Shown one piece after another: positions 17,638-26,076 of a DNA stretch of 64,000 bases. The notes under the pieces were generated by a model, which saw only the letters and a list, made by a program, of their open reading frames with translations, did not search any database and was not told the DNA's origin. A program made the position numbers and the translations under genes. Origin of the DNA: AG2 sp036493735 (lineage in GTDB: Bacteria > Gemmatimonadota > Gemmatimonadetes > Gemmatimonadales > Gemmatimonadaceae); contig DASXPH010000098.1 in assembly GCA_036493735.1 (NCBI GenBank), positions 170,910 to 234,909 on the forward strand, in the 5' to 3' direction. Each line of letters begins with the position of its first letter. The stretch's first letter is position 1.

Positions 17638-18429
17638 TCACCTTCCCTGGAACACCGGGCTCCGCTTCTCGGTGAATGCGCGGATCGCCTCGGCCACGTC
17701 CTGTGACGCGAAGCACGTTTTGATCGCGACCAGCTCGCGCGCGAGCTGCTCCTCGAGCGAGGCGTCGAAGGTCGAGGCCAACAGGCGCTTCGTGAGAGCC
17801 AGGGCGATCGGCGGCCCGGCGGCGAGCCGTTCCGCATAACGAGCAACGTCTTCGGCGAAGGTCGCGTCGTCGTGCGCCGCGGCAACGAGTCCGCTGCGCA
17901 GCGCTTCGTCCGAATCCAGATCGCGGCCGGTGAGGATGATGTCGTTTGCGCGGGAGAGCCCGATGAGGCGCGGCAGGAGATAGCTGACACCGGCGTCGGG
18001 ACTCAGGCCGCGCCGCACGTAGCCGGCAGTGACGCGCGCGCTGCGCGCCATGAGGCGAATGTCGGCCGCGAGCGCGAGTCCCAGACCGGCGCCAGCGGCA
18101 GCGCCGTTGATCGCCGCGATGAGAGGCTTCTCACATCGTATCGCGGCGAGCACCCAGCGGCCGACCCACGCGAGCGGATCGAGTCGCGCGCGCAGGTCGC
18201 CGTCCGGCAACCGCGGCGGCTCGGAGAGATCGAGTCCGGCGCAGAAGCCGCGTCCCGCTCCCGTGATGACGACCACGCGCACGGCGTCATCGTGCGCCGC
18301 ATCGTCGATGGCATGAGGGAGCTCCTCCGCGAGTCGCGGGTTCACCGCGTTGAGACGCTCCGGGCGGTTGAGCGTGATCGTTCGGACGCCGCTGCTCGAC
18401 GTCGCAATAAGCAGATGATCGAAGGTCAT
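17638..18429 (-). CDS. Enoyl-CoA hydratase/isomerase family protein
   Basis: A 263-residue crotonase-fold enzyme. It has the oxyanion segments ITGAGRGFCAGLDL (about 55-68) and INGAAAGAGLGLALAADIR (about 108-126). At the second catalytic position it has RRGLSPDAGVSYLLPR, where Asp replaces the Glu seen in many hydratases, as in PaaG-type isomerases. The reaction is therefore uncertain: hydration or isomerisation of an unsaturated acyl-CoA. It converges with the LigD-type gene; 39 bp separate them. Upstream is a 414-bp gene-poor gap. Confidence 0.87.
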   Translation of the reverse strand: MTFDHLLIATSSSGVRTITLNRPERLNAVNPRLAEELPHAIDDAAHDDAVRVVVITGAGRGFCAGLDLSEPPRLPDGDLRARLDPLAWVGRWVLAAIRCEKPLIAAINGAAAGAGLGLALAADIRLMARSARVTAGYVRRGLSPDAGVSYLLPRLIGLSRANDIILTGRDLDSDEALRSGLVAAAHDDATFAEDVARYAERLAAGPPIALALTKRLLASTFDASLEEQLARELVAIKTCFASQDVAEAIRAFTEKRSPVFQGR

Positions 18430-18843
18430 GGAGTGCGTGGAAGCTCCTCGGGCAAAATTTCATGTGGTCGGCGTCAAGTTGGCCGATACTGAAAAGTACG
18501 GCACGCGGACGTGCTGCAATGTGGCGCGGGCAAATGAGCCGCGCGAGCACGCACCTCGTAGCACCATGCGACGATGGGATGGAGTGAGACGGAATGTGCG
18601 AACGGTCACCGCCGTCGTGTTTCACGACACGCGACTATGCTGCATCGCGATTTTGTCGTCCAAAATAGAAACGTGAATGTCGCGTCGGACACGCAATATT
18701 CACTGTAATGATCGAGTGCGCGTGGTCGTCCTGTTCACAGAGCACACGCGCCGTCTCGTTCGCGACGTCGAACGTCGAAGCCCGCGTCGCTCACACAGTC
18801 CGCGGAGTTTCACCGCTCCACCTTTCACCGCGCGGGACCTTCG
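18430..18843. other. Gene-poor gap upstream of bactofilin
   Basis: This 414-bp divergent region between the enoyl-CoA hydratase and the bactofilin gene holds no convincing reading frame and no riboswitch I recognise. It includes an A/T-richer patch at about 18645-18715, unusual for the neighbourhood, which is the most likely place for promoters. No long inverted repeat is visible. Confidence 0.5.
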
Positions 18844-19302
18844 ATGAGCCTCTTCAAACGCCGACCCGATCCGAACAATCTTCCTGCCACTGGCGCGGGC
18901 TACTCCGTGCTCGACGCACAACTCACCGTTCGCGGTGACATCGAGACCGAGGGCACGCTGCGCGTCGACGGGCGTCTCGACGGTTCGATTCGCCGCGCTG
19001 ACATCGTGGTCATCGGCAATGGCGCGACAGTCGTTGGCGACATCTCGGCACGCGAGGTGATCGTCGGCGGCTCTGTGCAGGGCAACGTGACCGCCACGAC
19101 GCGCATCGAGCTGCAGCCGAGCGCTGTCGTTACCGGCGACATCGACGCGGGCGCGATCATGATTCAGGAAGGTTGCGTCGTGCAGGGCCGTCTGACCGTG
19201 ACCAATACACCGAACGCGAAGGAACGGCCCGCCAAGGCGAAAGGGCGCACACCGATGCCGACGCCGGCGACGGCGACGGCCTTCTCGGGATCCGGGGCCT
19301 AG
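18844..19302 (+). CDS. Bactofilin (polymer-forming cytoskeletal protein)
   Basis: A 152-residue bactofilin. A short flexible N-terminus (about 1-20) precedes the central beta-helix of repeating short strands (about 24-120: TVRGDIETEGTLRVDG, IVVIGNGATVVGDI, VIVGGSVQGNV). A Pro/Ala/Lys-rich disordered tail follows. Bactofilins self-assemble without nucleotides into membrane-associated filaments and position cell-wall enzymes. The M23 peptidase follows after 9 bp, the classic bactofilin plus LytM-peptidase pair that controls cell shape or stalk formation. Confidence 0.93.
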   Translation: MSLFKRRPDPNNLPATGAGYSVLDAQLTVRGDIETEGTLRVDGRLDGSIRRADIVVIGNGATVVGDISAREVIVGGSVQGNVTATTRIELQPSAVVTGDIDAGAIMIQEGCVVQGRLTVTNTPNAKERPAKAKGRTPMPTPATATAFSGSGA

Positions 19303-19311
19303 CCCAGCGCG

Positions 19312-20160
19312 ATGGCGACGAAGCATCGCGAGAACCGGCGTACCGGATGGACGATTCTCATTGTCCCGCCGAATCCACTGCGCAAGACGCGCGCGGTGCA
19401 TATTGGGCGGCGACACGTGCGAGTCGCCCTCGCCGTCGCCGGCCTGTGTCTCCTGACGATGACCGGCCTCGCGGTCGTCGTACTCACCGACTCGCTCCAG
19501 GTGACCGCGACGGCTGACGAGTTAGCAGATGCTCATCAGATGATTCTGACGCTGACCGACTCGCTGCAGAACGTCGCCGACATGGACGTTCCCGACGGCG
19601 ACGAGGAAGGCGGCAAGAGCGCACCGGCGCGGAATGTCGCCCTCACCCGACCCGCGCACGGAATCACGCTTCCCGCGGTCGGTCCGATCACGAGTCGATT
19701 CTCGCGTTCGCGCTGGCACCCGATCCTGCGAATCTTCCGGCCGCACAAGGGCGTGGACGTCGCCGCGGCGTACGGCTCGAATATCACGGCGCCGGCCGCC
19801 GGCCGCGTATCGTTCGTCGGCCGCAAGCTCGGCGACGGCCTGATGGTCGAGCTCGACCACGGCAACGGGGTCACCAGTCGTTATGCACATTGCAGCAAGG
19901 TAAAGGTGAAGGTCGGCGACTTTGTCTCCTTCGGCGATGTGATTGCCCTGGTGGGCTCGTCGGGCCTCTCGACGGCGGCGCACGTGCACTTCGAGGTCCG
20001 CGTGCGCGGCGAGCCCGTGGATCCGCTCAAGTACCTGATCACAGCGCGCCTAACGCCAAAGCGGACGGAGCCCGCGCCGGTAATGCAAGCGGGCTCGCCA
20101 ATGCCGACACACCGTCCTCCGGCTGCGGACAAGCCTGCGGGAACTGGATCGGAGCACTAA
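19312..20160 (+). CDS. M23 family peptidoglycan endopeptidase, membrane-anchored
   Basis: 282 residues: a cytoplasmic basic N-terminus (1-35), one transmembrane helix (about 36-58), a linker, and a C-terminal LytM/M23 domain. The zinc ligands are H145 and D149 in HKGVDV and H226 in HVHFEV, with H192 (RYAHC) and H224 catalytic. All active-site residues are present, so it should cut peptidoglycan cross-links in the periplasm. Co-localisation with a bactofilin implies that the filament recruits it for local cell-wall remodelling. A Pro/Thr-rich C-terminal tail extends past the domain. Confidence 0.92.
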   Translation: MATKHRENRRTGWTILIVPPNPLRKTRAVHIGRRHVRVALAVAGLCLLTMTGLAVVVLTDSLQVTATADELADAHQMILTLTDSLQNVADMDVPDGDEEGGKSAPARNVALTRPAHGITLPAVGPITSRFSRSRWHPILRIFRPHKGVDVAAAYGSNITAPAAGRVSFVGRKLGDGLMVELDHGNGVTSRYAHCSKVKVKVGDFVSFGDVIALVGSSGLSTAAHVHFEVRVRGEPVDPLKYLITARLTPKRTEPAPVMQAGSPMPTHRPPAADKPAGTGSEH

Positions 20161-20174
20161 GACTAGCAGTAAGA

Positions 20175-20705
20175 TCAGTGCCCGAACTTGCTCATGATCG
20201 TGCCGGTCGCGAGTACGTGGCCACGCATCAAGAAATTCATCGTCGCCCCGGTCGTCTTGGCAGTCGCGCCCTCGAGCTTCGGTACGTCGAGGGCGTACAC
20301 AGTGAAGATGTAGCGGTGCGCATCATCGCCCTTTGGCGGACAGGGGCCGCCGTACTTGTTCAACCCGAAATCGCTATAAGCGGTATGGCCGCCGGCTGGC
20401 GAATCGCTCTCTCCGGCGCCAGCCTCGAGGTTCGTCGTGGATCCAGGGATATCGAAGACGAGCCAGTGCCAATAGCCGGATCCCGTCGGCGCATCGGGAT
20501 CGAAGCAGGTGATGGCGAAGCTCTGGGTGCCGGCCGGCGCGCCGCGCCACGCGAGCTGTGGGGAAACGTTCTTGCCGCCGCAGCCGGTGAAGACATGCTG
20601 CATCGCGATCATCTCTCCTTCGCGAATGGATGTGCTGGTCACGGTCAGCGGCGTGCTGTTGCGGGGACTCTGCGGGGCTCGTACGCGAACGGTGCTATCG
20701 GGCAT
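20175..20705 (-). CDS. YbhB/YbcL family Raf kinase inhibitor-like (PEBP) protein
   Basis: A phosphatidylethanolamine-binding-protein fold of about 176 residues. It has FTGCGGKNVSPQLAW, the ligand-pocket motif DPDAPTGSGYWHWLVF, and GGPCPPKGDDAHRYIFTVYAL near the C-terminus. The bacterial function is unresolved; proteins of this group may bind small anionic ligands. The start is ambiguous among closely spaced Met codons. I give the ATG at 20705, since the conserved domain begins about 20 residues later; 20735 is an alternative. It converges with the M23 gene, 14 bp apart. Confidence 0.85.
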   Translation of the reverse strand: MPDSTVRVRAPQSPRNSTPLTVTSTSIREGEMIAMQHVFTGCGGKNVSPQLAWRGAPAGTQSFAITCFDPDAPTGSGYWHWLVFDIPGSTTNLEAGAGESDSPAGGHTAYSDFGLNKYGGPCPPKGDDAHRYIFTVYALDVPKLEGATAKTTGATMNFLMRGHVLATGTIMSKFGH

Positions 20706-20792
20706 CTGCGGGCAGCGGTGGAGGTTGATGTGCATCGCGCGCAGACTTCGGGCCAAATGGCGAGGTGCCCATCGTCCATCGCCGGTTACACG

Positions 20793-22022
20793 CTACCCTC
20801 TCCCGACTAGGCCGCCCGGCAAAATCCCCTTGTCGCCAAAACGCGCTCGGACACTATCCACAGCGCGCACCACTCGCCGGTCACGGTCCGTTTCGACTAG
20901 CCGGCTGTCGCGGGCCTCGAAGAGGTTCAGCTGATCGGCGGTCGCATCGGTGGCCAGCGATGACAGCGCGACGCCGACGAGGCGCGCCGGCACGCGACGC
21001 GCCGAGCGCAATCGCTGCAACAGACCCCGCGCGACACTGAGCAGCACACGGTCAGCGATGACGGGGTGGTCCAGGGTGCGGCTTGCCTGACGAGTCTTGA
21101 AGTCCCAGTCGCGGATCTTCACGCGAATCGTCCGCGCGGCGAGGCCGTCGGCGCGGAGGTCGGCGGCGGCGCGGGTGAGCAGCGCGAGCAGCTCGCGCTG
21201 CAGCTCGGCGTCGTCGTCGATGTCCATCCCGAACGTCTCGTCGCGGCTCAGACTCTTCGCGTCGAGATGCGGCTCGACGTGCGCGCTATCGATGCCGTGC
21301 ACACGGTCCCACAGCCAGGCCGCCTCGCGCTCGCTGAGCCACTGCGTGAGCGTCGCGGGATCGTACTGAAGCACATCGGGCACCGCGCGCATGCCGAGTC
21401 GTGCCAGCCGCTCCTGAAAGCGCGGACCGATTAGCGGAATCTCCGCGAGCTTGATGCCGCGCATGAACTCCATCTCCGCGCCGCTTGGCACGACGTGCAC
21501 ACCGGTGCCGCGTCCATCGGTGCCGTGTTTCGCGTGCTCCACGGCGAGCTTGGCGATGAGCTTCGACGCGCCGCCGCCGAACGAGACGGAGAGCCCGGTT
21601 TCGCGAACGACATCGCGTCGAATGCGCACCGCCGTCTCCTGCAACGGCTCGTTATGGTACAGCGCCTCGGTGCCGCCGAGGTCGAGGTACCATTCGTCGA
21701 TACTGGCGCCCTCGACGGCTGGCGCATGCCGCTCCAGGACGGACCGAATTTCCCGATGCTTCTGCGAGCATGCCTTCCGCGGCACGGGAACGCAGACCGC
21801 CGTCGGACAGAGTCGTAGCGCGCGTGAGATTGGCATCGCCGAGCGTACGCCGTACTTGCGTGTCTCGTAGGACGCCGAGCAGACGACGCCGCGGCTTTCG
21901 CGGGTGCCGCCGACGATTAGTAAAGGCTCACGACCGGCGCCCTCGGGATCGACGAGGCGGGCGACGGCGACGAAGAACGCGTCCGCGTCCGCCAGCAGAA
22001 TGCGGCGTGGCGGCAACGACAT
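20793..22022 (-). CDS. dinB: DNA polymerase IV-type Y-family polymerase
   Basis: A 409-residue Y-family polymerase. Catalytic acidic residues lie in LADADAFFVAVARL (metal A, with the FF steric-gate area) and ASIDEWYLDLG (metal site; SIDEWY instead of the common SIDEAY). CSASYETRKYGVRSAMP forms the fingers. The little-finger domain spans about 240-370, with EETFG-like DETFGMDI. No canonical beta-clamp peptide is obvious, though QLNLFE (about 370) is a good candidate. It performs translesion synthesis. It lies 2 bp downstream of the GntR gene on the same strand, probably co-transcribed. Confidence 0.92.
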   Translation of the reverse strand: MSLPPRRILLADADAFFVAVARLVDPEGAGREPLLIVGGTRESRGVVCSASYETRKYGVRSAMPISRALRLCPTAVCVPVPRKACSQKHREIRSVLERHAPAVEGASIDEWYLDLGGTEALYHNEPLQETAVRIRRDVVRETGLSVSFGGGASKLIAKLAVEHAKHGTDGRGTGVHVVPSGAEMEFMRGIKLAEIPLIGPRFQERLARLGMRAVPDVLQYDPATLTQWLSEREAAWLWDRVHGIDSAHVEPHLDAKSLSRDETFGMDIDDDAELQRELLALLTRAAADLRADGLAARTIRVKIRDWDFKTRQASRTLDHPVIADRVLLSVARGLLQRLRSARRVPARLVGVALSSLATDATADQLNLFEARDSRLVETDRDRRVVRAVDSVRARFGDKGILPGGLVGRG

Positions 22023-22024
22023 GA

Positions 22025-22879
22025 TTACCAGGCCCCGCGCTCACCAGCGACTTCTATCACCCGGCTCAGACGATCGGCGGCATGTCGCCAGTTCGTCTCG
22101 ACCGCCATCTCGGCATCATCGCTGCGTCCTTCGGTGATTGCCGCGACAATGAGCTCGTGCTCGGCGACGGAACTGCGAATGTCGTCCGTGAGCATGCTGA
22201 TGTACATGCGGATGTAGCGCTCGGCCTGCGGCTTCACCGCGTCGTAGAGCGCGAGCAATCGCGGACCAGCGCCCGCCTCGACAATGCCACGATGAAAGCG
22301 TTCGTCGGCGTCGTAGAGCAACTCATGGTCGATCGGCGACGCACGGCCGGCGCGGTGAAAATCGCCGTTCGCCTCGTGAAGCCCCTTGACGAGTGCCGCG
22401 CGCGTCTCCTGTCGCAGGGCAGCGCTGAACCGCGCGGCGATTCCCTCGAGCGCGCCGACGACCGTGAGCAGCTCGTGAACATCGTCCCGCGTGAGGGGCG
22501 CGACGGTCAGTCGCGACTGCTGCGCACCGAGGGTGTCGATGACGTATCCCTCCTGCAGCAGGCGCTGCAGTGCTTCGCGCACCGGCGTGCGACTCACGCC
22601 CAGGCGCGTCGCGATCTCGGTCTCGACGATGCGGCTCCCCGGAGCGAGCAATCCGCCAACGATCAGCTCTCGCAGCCGCGAGTACACCTGATCGGGACGC
22701 GAGCCGTGAGGGGCGTCGATCGGTGTCTCGACCGCGTCATCACTGCGTGCGCTCCCTTTGCCGCGCACCGATCGCGTGCGCTTCACTGGGAGGCGCACGG
22801 GCTCCGCCGGCGACGAGGACGGGGTGAGCGCGCCGGAAGGCGACGACGGTGAATCGGTGGGCTTCCGTCTCGTACTCAT
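22025..22879 (-). CDS. GntR family transcriptional regulator (FCD subfamily)
   Basis: 284 residues. A long Pro/Ser/Arg-rich disordered N-terminus (about 1-60) precedes a winged helix-turn-helix (about 62-125: VYSRLRELIVGGLLAPGSRIVETEIATRLGVSRTPVREAL). An all-helical FCD effector domain follows (about 135-270), with metal-ligand candidates in the pattern DERFHRGIVEAG and a later SVAEHELIVAAI His. FCD regulators sense organic acids. It is immediately upstream of dinB with a 2-bp gap, an unusual partner for this regulator type. The start ATG is at 22879. Confidence 0.9.
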   Translation of the reverse strand: MSTRRKPTDSPSSPSGALTPSSSPAEPVRLPVKRTRSVRGKGSARSDDAVETPIDAPHGSRPDQVYSRLRELIVGGLLAPGSRIVETEIATRLGVSRTPVREALQRLLQEGYVIDTLGAQQSRLTVAPLTRDDVHELLTVVGALEGIAARFSAALRQETRAALVKGLHEANGDFHRAGRASPIDHELLYDADERFHRGIVEAGAGPRLLALYDAVKPQAERYIRMYISMLTDDIRSSVAEHELIVAAITEGRSDDAEMAVETNWRHAADRLSRVIEVAGERGAW

Positions 22880-22906
22880 CTCATCTGCAATATACGCCAG
22901 CCATGG

Positions 22907-23071
22907 TCATTGTCGCAGCAGCGTACGGAGTCGGGCCCATTGTCGACGCCTTCGCGTCGGCACTGCTACATGTGCCGGCATCATGACCTTCTCCAGCACC
23001 GCGATGGACTGCGGCGTGAGCAGAAAGTCCAATGCGGATTCCCGAGCGGCGAGCGACGTTGCGGTGAGCAT
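22907..23071 (-). CDS. Possible small ORF, 54 aa, upstream of GntR gene
   Basis: A 54-codon ATG reading frame on the GntR strand, ending 27 nt before the GntR start. The predicted peptide has an amphipathic helical look: LAARESALDFLLTPQSIAVLEKV, then an Arg-rich C-terminus. No ribosome site is convincing close to the ATG, and I recognise no family. It may be a real leader or small protein, or a remnant of a larger gene; coding status is uncertain. The rest of the gap to 23412 has no other convincing gene except the short remnant listed separately. Confidence 0.3.
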   Translation of the reverse strand: MLTATSLAARESALDFLLTPQSIAVLEKVMMPAHVAVPTRRRRQWARLRTLLRQ

Positions 23072-23264
23072 GCGTTCTTGGCCGCGCGGTGTCTCCTTTC
23101 ACTGAGGGCGGATCGCCTCGGCGGCACCATTGCGCCGATGGGCATCGCCGATACGTTCCGCATGTTGCCGGCGGTCAGTCCTCCGGCCGTGTGCATCGAC
23201 GTGACGGAGCGTCCCGTGCGCGGCACCGGCATGCATTGGGCCTCGTCCCGAACCGCTCGCGGAG

Positions 23265-23330
23265 ATGATCGAGCTTCGAACGCTGGGATCGCTGGACTTG
23301 CGTGGCGCGCGCGGGATCAGCGCGGTGTGA
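23265..23330 (+). pseudogene. Remnant of a BTAD/SARP-type regulator N-terminus?
   Basis: A GGAG ribosome site directly precedes an ATG opening 21 codons, MIELRTLGSLDLRG then a stop. This is how BTAD-domain transcriptional regulators of Gemmatimonadota commonly begin (I/VLRxLGxLDL). The expected continuation (winged helix and TPR-like BTAD domain) is absent in all frames downstream, so it looks like a truncated leftover. Recognition rests on 14 residues only and could be coincidence. Confidence 0.35.
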
Positions 23331-23412
23331 GCGGCGTGGGGGTATATTCCAGCCGGTCGGTGACAAGCCGACTCCTCGCGCGCGGGGGCGCACTGCCTGA
23401 CGAGTGTTTCTC

Positions 23413-23670
23413 ATGAGCTGGGCGCTCGACGAGTTCTATGCGAGTCTCGAGGAAGAATTCGGCGTCGACATCGGCGACGCCGAACAGCTCGACACTCCCG
23501 GCGCCGTGATCGAGTACGTGACGGCGTCGACAGATGCTCAGGATGGCATGGACGAGGACGAGCATCGCGATCACGTCGCTTCCGTCGTGGGCGAACTGAT
23601 GGCGCGCACGCTCGGAATCACGCGCTACCGGGAAGACTGGCGTTTCGTGGAGGATCTGAAGGTTCGGTGA
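23413..23670 (+). CDS. Acyl-carrier-protein-like small protein, apparently circularly permuted
   Basis: 85 acidic residues. Residues 2-36 (LDEFYASLEEEFGVDI to AVIEYV) match the second half of acyl carrier proteins, helices II-IV. Residues 51-85 (HVASVVGELMARTLGI to WRFVEDLKVR) match the first half, helix I up to the FVEDLG just before the DSL motif. Halves are therefore in swapped order, with an acidic linker (about 37-50) joining old C- to old N-terminus. Ser2 aligns with the phosphopantetheine serine position. The ATG at 23413 follows an in-frame stop closely; a GTG three codons earlier is possible. There is no fatty-acid or polyketide synthase nearby. Function unknown. Confidence 0.65.
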   Translation: MSWALDEFYASLEEEFGVDIGDAEQLDTPGAVIEYVTASTDAQDGMDEDEHRDHVASVVGELMARTLGITRYREDWRFVEDLKVR

Positions 23671-23687
23671 GCTGAGAAGCGAATCGC

Positions 23688-24683
23688 CTACGGAAATTCG
23701 GCCGTTTCCAGCTCGTCCCTCAGCTTGAGATACGACGCGTAGCGCGCAGCATCGATGTCGCCGCGCTTCACGGCGTCCTTCACGGCGCACCCGGGCTCCA
23801 CGGTGTGCGTGCAGTCGGCGAAACGGCACTGCGGCGGGTACGGTCGCAGCTCCGGAAAACACATGTCGAGGTGCTCCGCGGAGAGCGCCCACATGCCGAT
23901 CTCGCGCAAGCCAGGCGTGTCCACGACGTAGCCGCCGCTCTCGTCAGGCAGAGGAATCATGAGCGCGCCAACGGTAGTGTGCCGGCCCTTGTTGACGGAT
24001 TCACTGATCTCGCCGACGCGGAGAGACGCACCGGGAAAGAGCGCATTCAGCAGCGAAGACTTCCCTACCCCCGATGGTCCGGTGAACACGGAGACGCGTC
24101 CGGTGAGCACCGCGCGAACGTCGTGGAGGCCATCGCCACGCTTCGTACTGGTAAAATGCACGGGATAGCCGGCACGGCTGTACGCGATGAAGCGCGCATG
24201 CGCGTCGGGCTCAGCGACAAGATCGACCTTGTTCACGATGATGCGCGCGGCGAGGTCATTCGCCTCGGCGATGACGAGGAATCGATCGAGCATCCGCGGA
24301 TGCGGCTCCGGCTTCGCCGCGGCGAAGACGATCACCACCTGATCGACGTTCGCGGCGACGATGCGCTCGCCGTATCCGCCGCCAGGGGCGCGCCGCGCGA
24401 GACGCGAGCGACGCGGCAGAATCTGACAGATCGCCCACGCGCCTCCCCGCGCGTCCGGCTCGACGAGCACCTCGTCACCGACGGCGAGCTTCACACGATC
24501 GGCATCGCTATCGCGGCGCGATCCCTCGCCTGGCGAGTCGCGCTTCAGTCGCCCGCGCAAGCTCGCGTCGACGATCGACTCGTCTTCCACGCGCACACGC
24601 CAGCTTCCTCCAGTACCGCCCAAGACCACGCCGCGGCGCGCTTGTGAGGGACCGGTGGCGGAGGCGGATCCGGTGCCAGTCAC
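23688..24683 (-). CDS. rsgA: Ribosome small-subunit biogenesis GTPase RsgA
   Basis: A 331-residue circularly permuted GTPase. An OB-fold N-terminus (about 25-95) is followed by G4 NKVD (151-154), G1 GPSGVGKS (202-209) and G3 DTPG (255-258). A C-terminal zinc finger has C286, C291, H293 and C299. RsgA checks late 30S assembly and releases RbfA. The start is a GTG at 24683 that overlaps the upstream gene stop (GTGA), with a GAGGAG about 8 nt before it; the longer ATG frame would run through the neighbouring gene out of phase. Confidence 0.95.
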   Translation of the reverse strand: MTGTGSASATGPSQARRGVVLGGTGGSWRVRVEDESIVDASLRGRLKRDSPGEGSRRDSDADRVKLAVGDEVLVEPDARGGAWAICQILPRRSRLARRAPGGGYGERIVAANVDQVVIVFAAAKPEPHPRMLDRFLVIAEANDLAARIIVNKVDLVAEPDAHARFIAYSRAGYPVHFTSTKRGDGLHDVRAVLTGRVSVFTGPSGVGKSSLLNALFPGASLRVGEISESVNKGRHTTVGALMIPLPDESGGYVVDTPGLREIGMWALSAEHLDMCFPELRPYPPQCRFADCTHTVEPGCAVKDAVKRGDIDAARYASYLKLRDELETAEFP

Positions 24684-25093
24684 TCGTGCTCCTCCTCGTC
24701 GCGGCCTTCGTCGCGCATTGCGTCCCACCAGCGCCGCTGTTTGTCGGGACCACGCTTGGTGGCGATGAGATCGTCCAGCGCGGACTTCACGGAAGCGAGC
24801 GACCACGCGGCGACGACCGCGCGCGCCGCGGATTCCGTACTCGCCGTGGCGAGGTAGTCCGTCTCGAGATGTCCCTCGGGCGTCTGTGCGCCGACGCGTG
24901 CCCACCGCACGAAGAGCAGGTAGGCGGCAAAGGGCGCTCTCGCGTCGCCCGTGTGGTCGGTCACGATTTCGGCGCTGTACGAGAAGCCATCGCTGCCCTC
25001 GAACGCCGCCGGCCGATCGTGCACGGCCATGTACCCACCGAGGGTATTCGCGTCACCCTTCGAGTGATCGGGCGGTTGGAAGCGCGGGGCCAT
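24680..25093 (-). CDS. Conserved hypothetical protein, 137 aa
   Basis: A soluble 137-residue protein. The N-terminal half contains GGYMAVHDRPAAFEGSDGFSYS and an EIVTDHTGD segment with mixed beta structure, and the C-terminal half is helical and highly charged, ending in an acidic EEEHE tail. I do not recognise a family. The stop overlaps the RsgA GTG start by four bases, so the two are translationally coupled; a link to ribosome biogenesis or GTPase regulation is only contextual. It lies 32 bp downstream of proline dehydrogenase on the same strand. Confidence 0.65.
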   Translation of the reverse strand: MAPRFQPPDHSKGDANTLGGYMAVHDRPAAFEGSDGFSYSAEIVTDHTGDARAPFAAYLLFVRWARVGAQTPEGHLETDYLATASTESAARAVVAAWSLASVKSALDDLIATKRGPDKQRRWWDAMRDEGRDEEEHE

Positions 25094-25125
25094 CGCGATG
25101 TGGCGCAGGAAAAGGGGGTCTCGCG

Positions 25126-26076
25126 TTAGGCAGACTTGCGGTGATTCCGGCGGCCCACCAGCTCGCGCAACACATTGCCGGTGATGAACGCCACGTTCGC
25201 CGGTCGTTCGGCGAGACGTCGCATCAGGTACGGATACCATTGCGTCCCGAACGGCACATAGACGCGCATGCCATAACCCTCGCGCACGAGGCGGTCCTGC
25301 AGGTCGCGACGCACGCCGTACAGCATCTGGAACTCGAAGCGGTTCGCCGCAATGTCGTTCTCGCGCGCGAACCGCTTCGTTTCGTTGATCATTGCCGGGT
25401 CGTGCGTCGCGATTCCCGGGAAGTGACCGTGTACCAACAGCTCGTGCATGCACTTCACGTAATTTGCATCGACGTCCTTCTTCTCCGGGTATGCGACGCT
25501 CGACGGCTCCTTGTACGCGCCTTTGCACAGCCGCACCCGGCAGCAAAGCTTGGTCGCGTACTCGACGTCGGTGAAGGTGCGGTACAGGTAACTCTGCAGC
25601 ACGATGCCGACGTGACTTCGGTAGTGCGGATAGAGTCGATGCTCGAAGAGATGCAGCGTGCGGTCGGTGTACTCGCTCGACTCCATGTCCACGCGTACGA
25701 AGCTGCCGTACTCCTGCGCCCGAGCGAGCACGTCCTGCATGAGCGTGACGCACAGCTCCTCGGAGATGTCGAGGCCCATCGCCGTGAGCTTCACGGAAAC
25801 GTTGGCGTCGAGCCGCCGTGCGTGGATGCGCGACAGCAGCTCGAGGTAGGCGTCGCGCGTGCCGCGCGCCTCGCGCTCGTTGGTGACGCTCTCGCCCAAC
25901 AGATCGAGCGACGCGCGAATGCCACGCGCGTTCAGGACGCGCACCGCATCCAGCGCCTCGTCCAGCGTCTCACCGGCGACGAACCGGCTCGCAAACTTTT
26001 TGGCCAGTCCATTGTTCCGCACGAACTCGAAAACGCGCGGCTGATTCGAGAGATAGAGAAGTGCGGAACGGAGCAT
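25126..26076 (-). CDS. Proline dehydrogenase (monofunctional)
   Basis: A 316-residue FAD-dependent TIM-barrel enzyme converting proline to pyrroline-5-carboxylate. Signature elements are SVKLTAMGLDI (about 94-104), RVDMESSEYTD (about 128-138), RLCKGAYKEP (about 182-191), GIATHDP (about 221-227) and FEFQMLYGVR (about 248-257). YVPFGTQWYPYLMRRLAERP lies near the C-terminus. It is the short monofunctional type, so a separate P5C dehydrogenase is required and is not in this window. The start ATG overlaps the M14 peptidase stop (ATGA), implying peptide and proline catabolism are linked. The stop TAA sits in a CCTAACG-type repeat word. Confidence 0.93.
   Translation of the reverse strand: MLRSALLYLSNQPRVFEFVRNNGLAKKFASRFVAGETLDEALDAVRVLNARGIRASLDLLGESVTNEREARGTRDAYLELLSRIHARRLDANVSVKLTAMGLDISEELCVTLMQDVLARAQEYGSFVRVDMESSEYTDRTLHLFEHRLYPHYRSHVGIVLQSYLYRTFTDVEYATKLCCRVRLCKGAYKEPSSVAYPEKKDVDANYVKCMHELLVHGHFPGIATHDPAMINETKRFARENDIAANRFEFQMLYGVRRDLQDRLVREGYGMRVYVPFGTQWYPYLMRRLAERPANVAFITGNVLRELVGRRNHRKSA

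Noticed and set aside
18430..18843. Possible cyclic-di-GMP or other riboswitch before bactofilin
   Set aside because: None of the consensus loops I know are present; only an A/T-rich patch.
19890..20810. Plus-strand frame spanning the M23 end and the PEBP gene
   Set aside because: It crosses two well-supported genes on different frames and strands and contains no domain signature.
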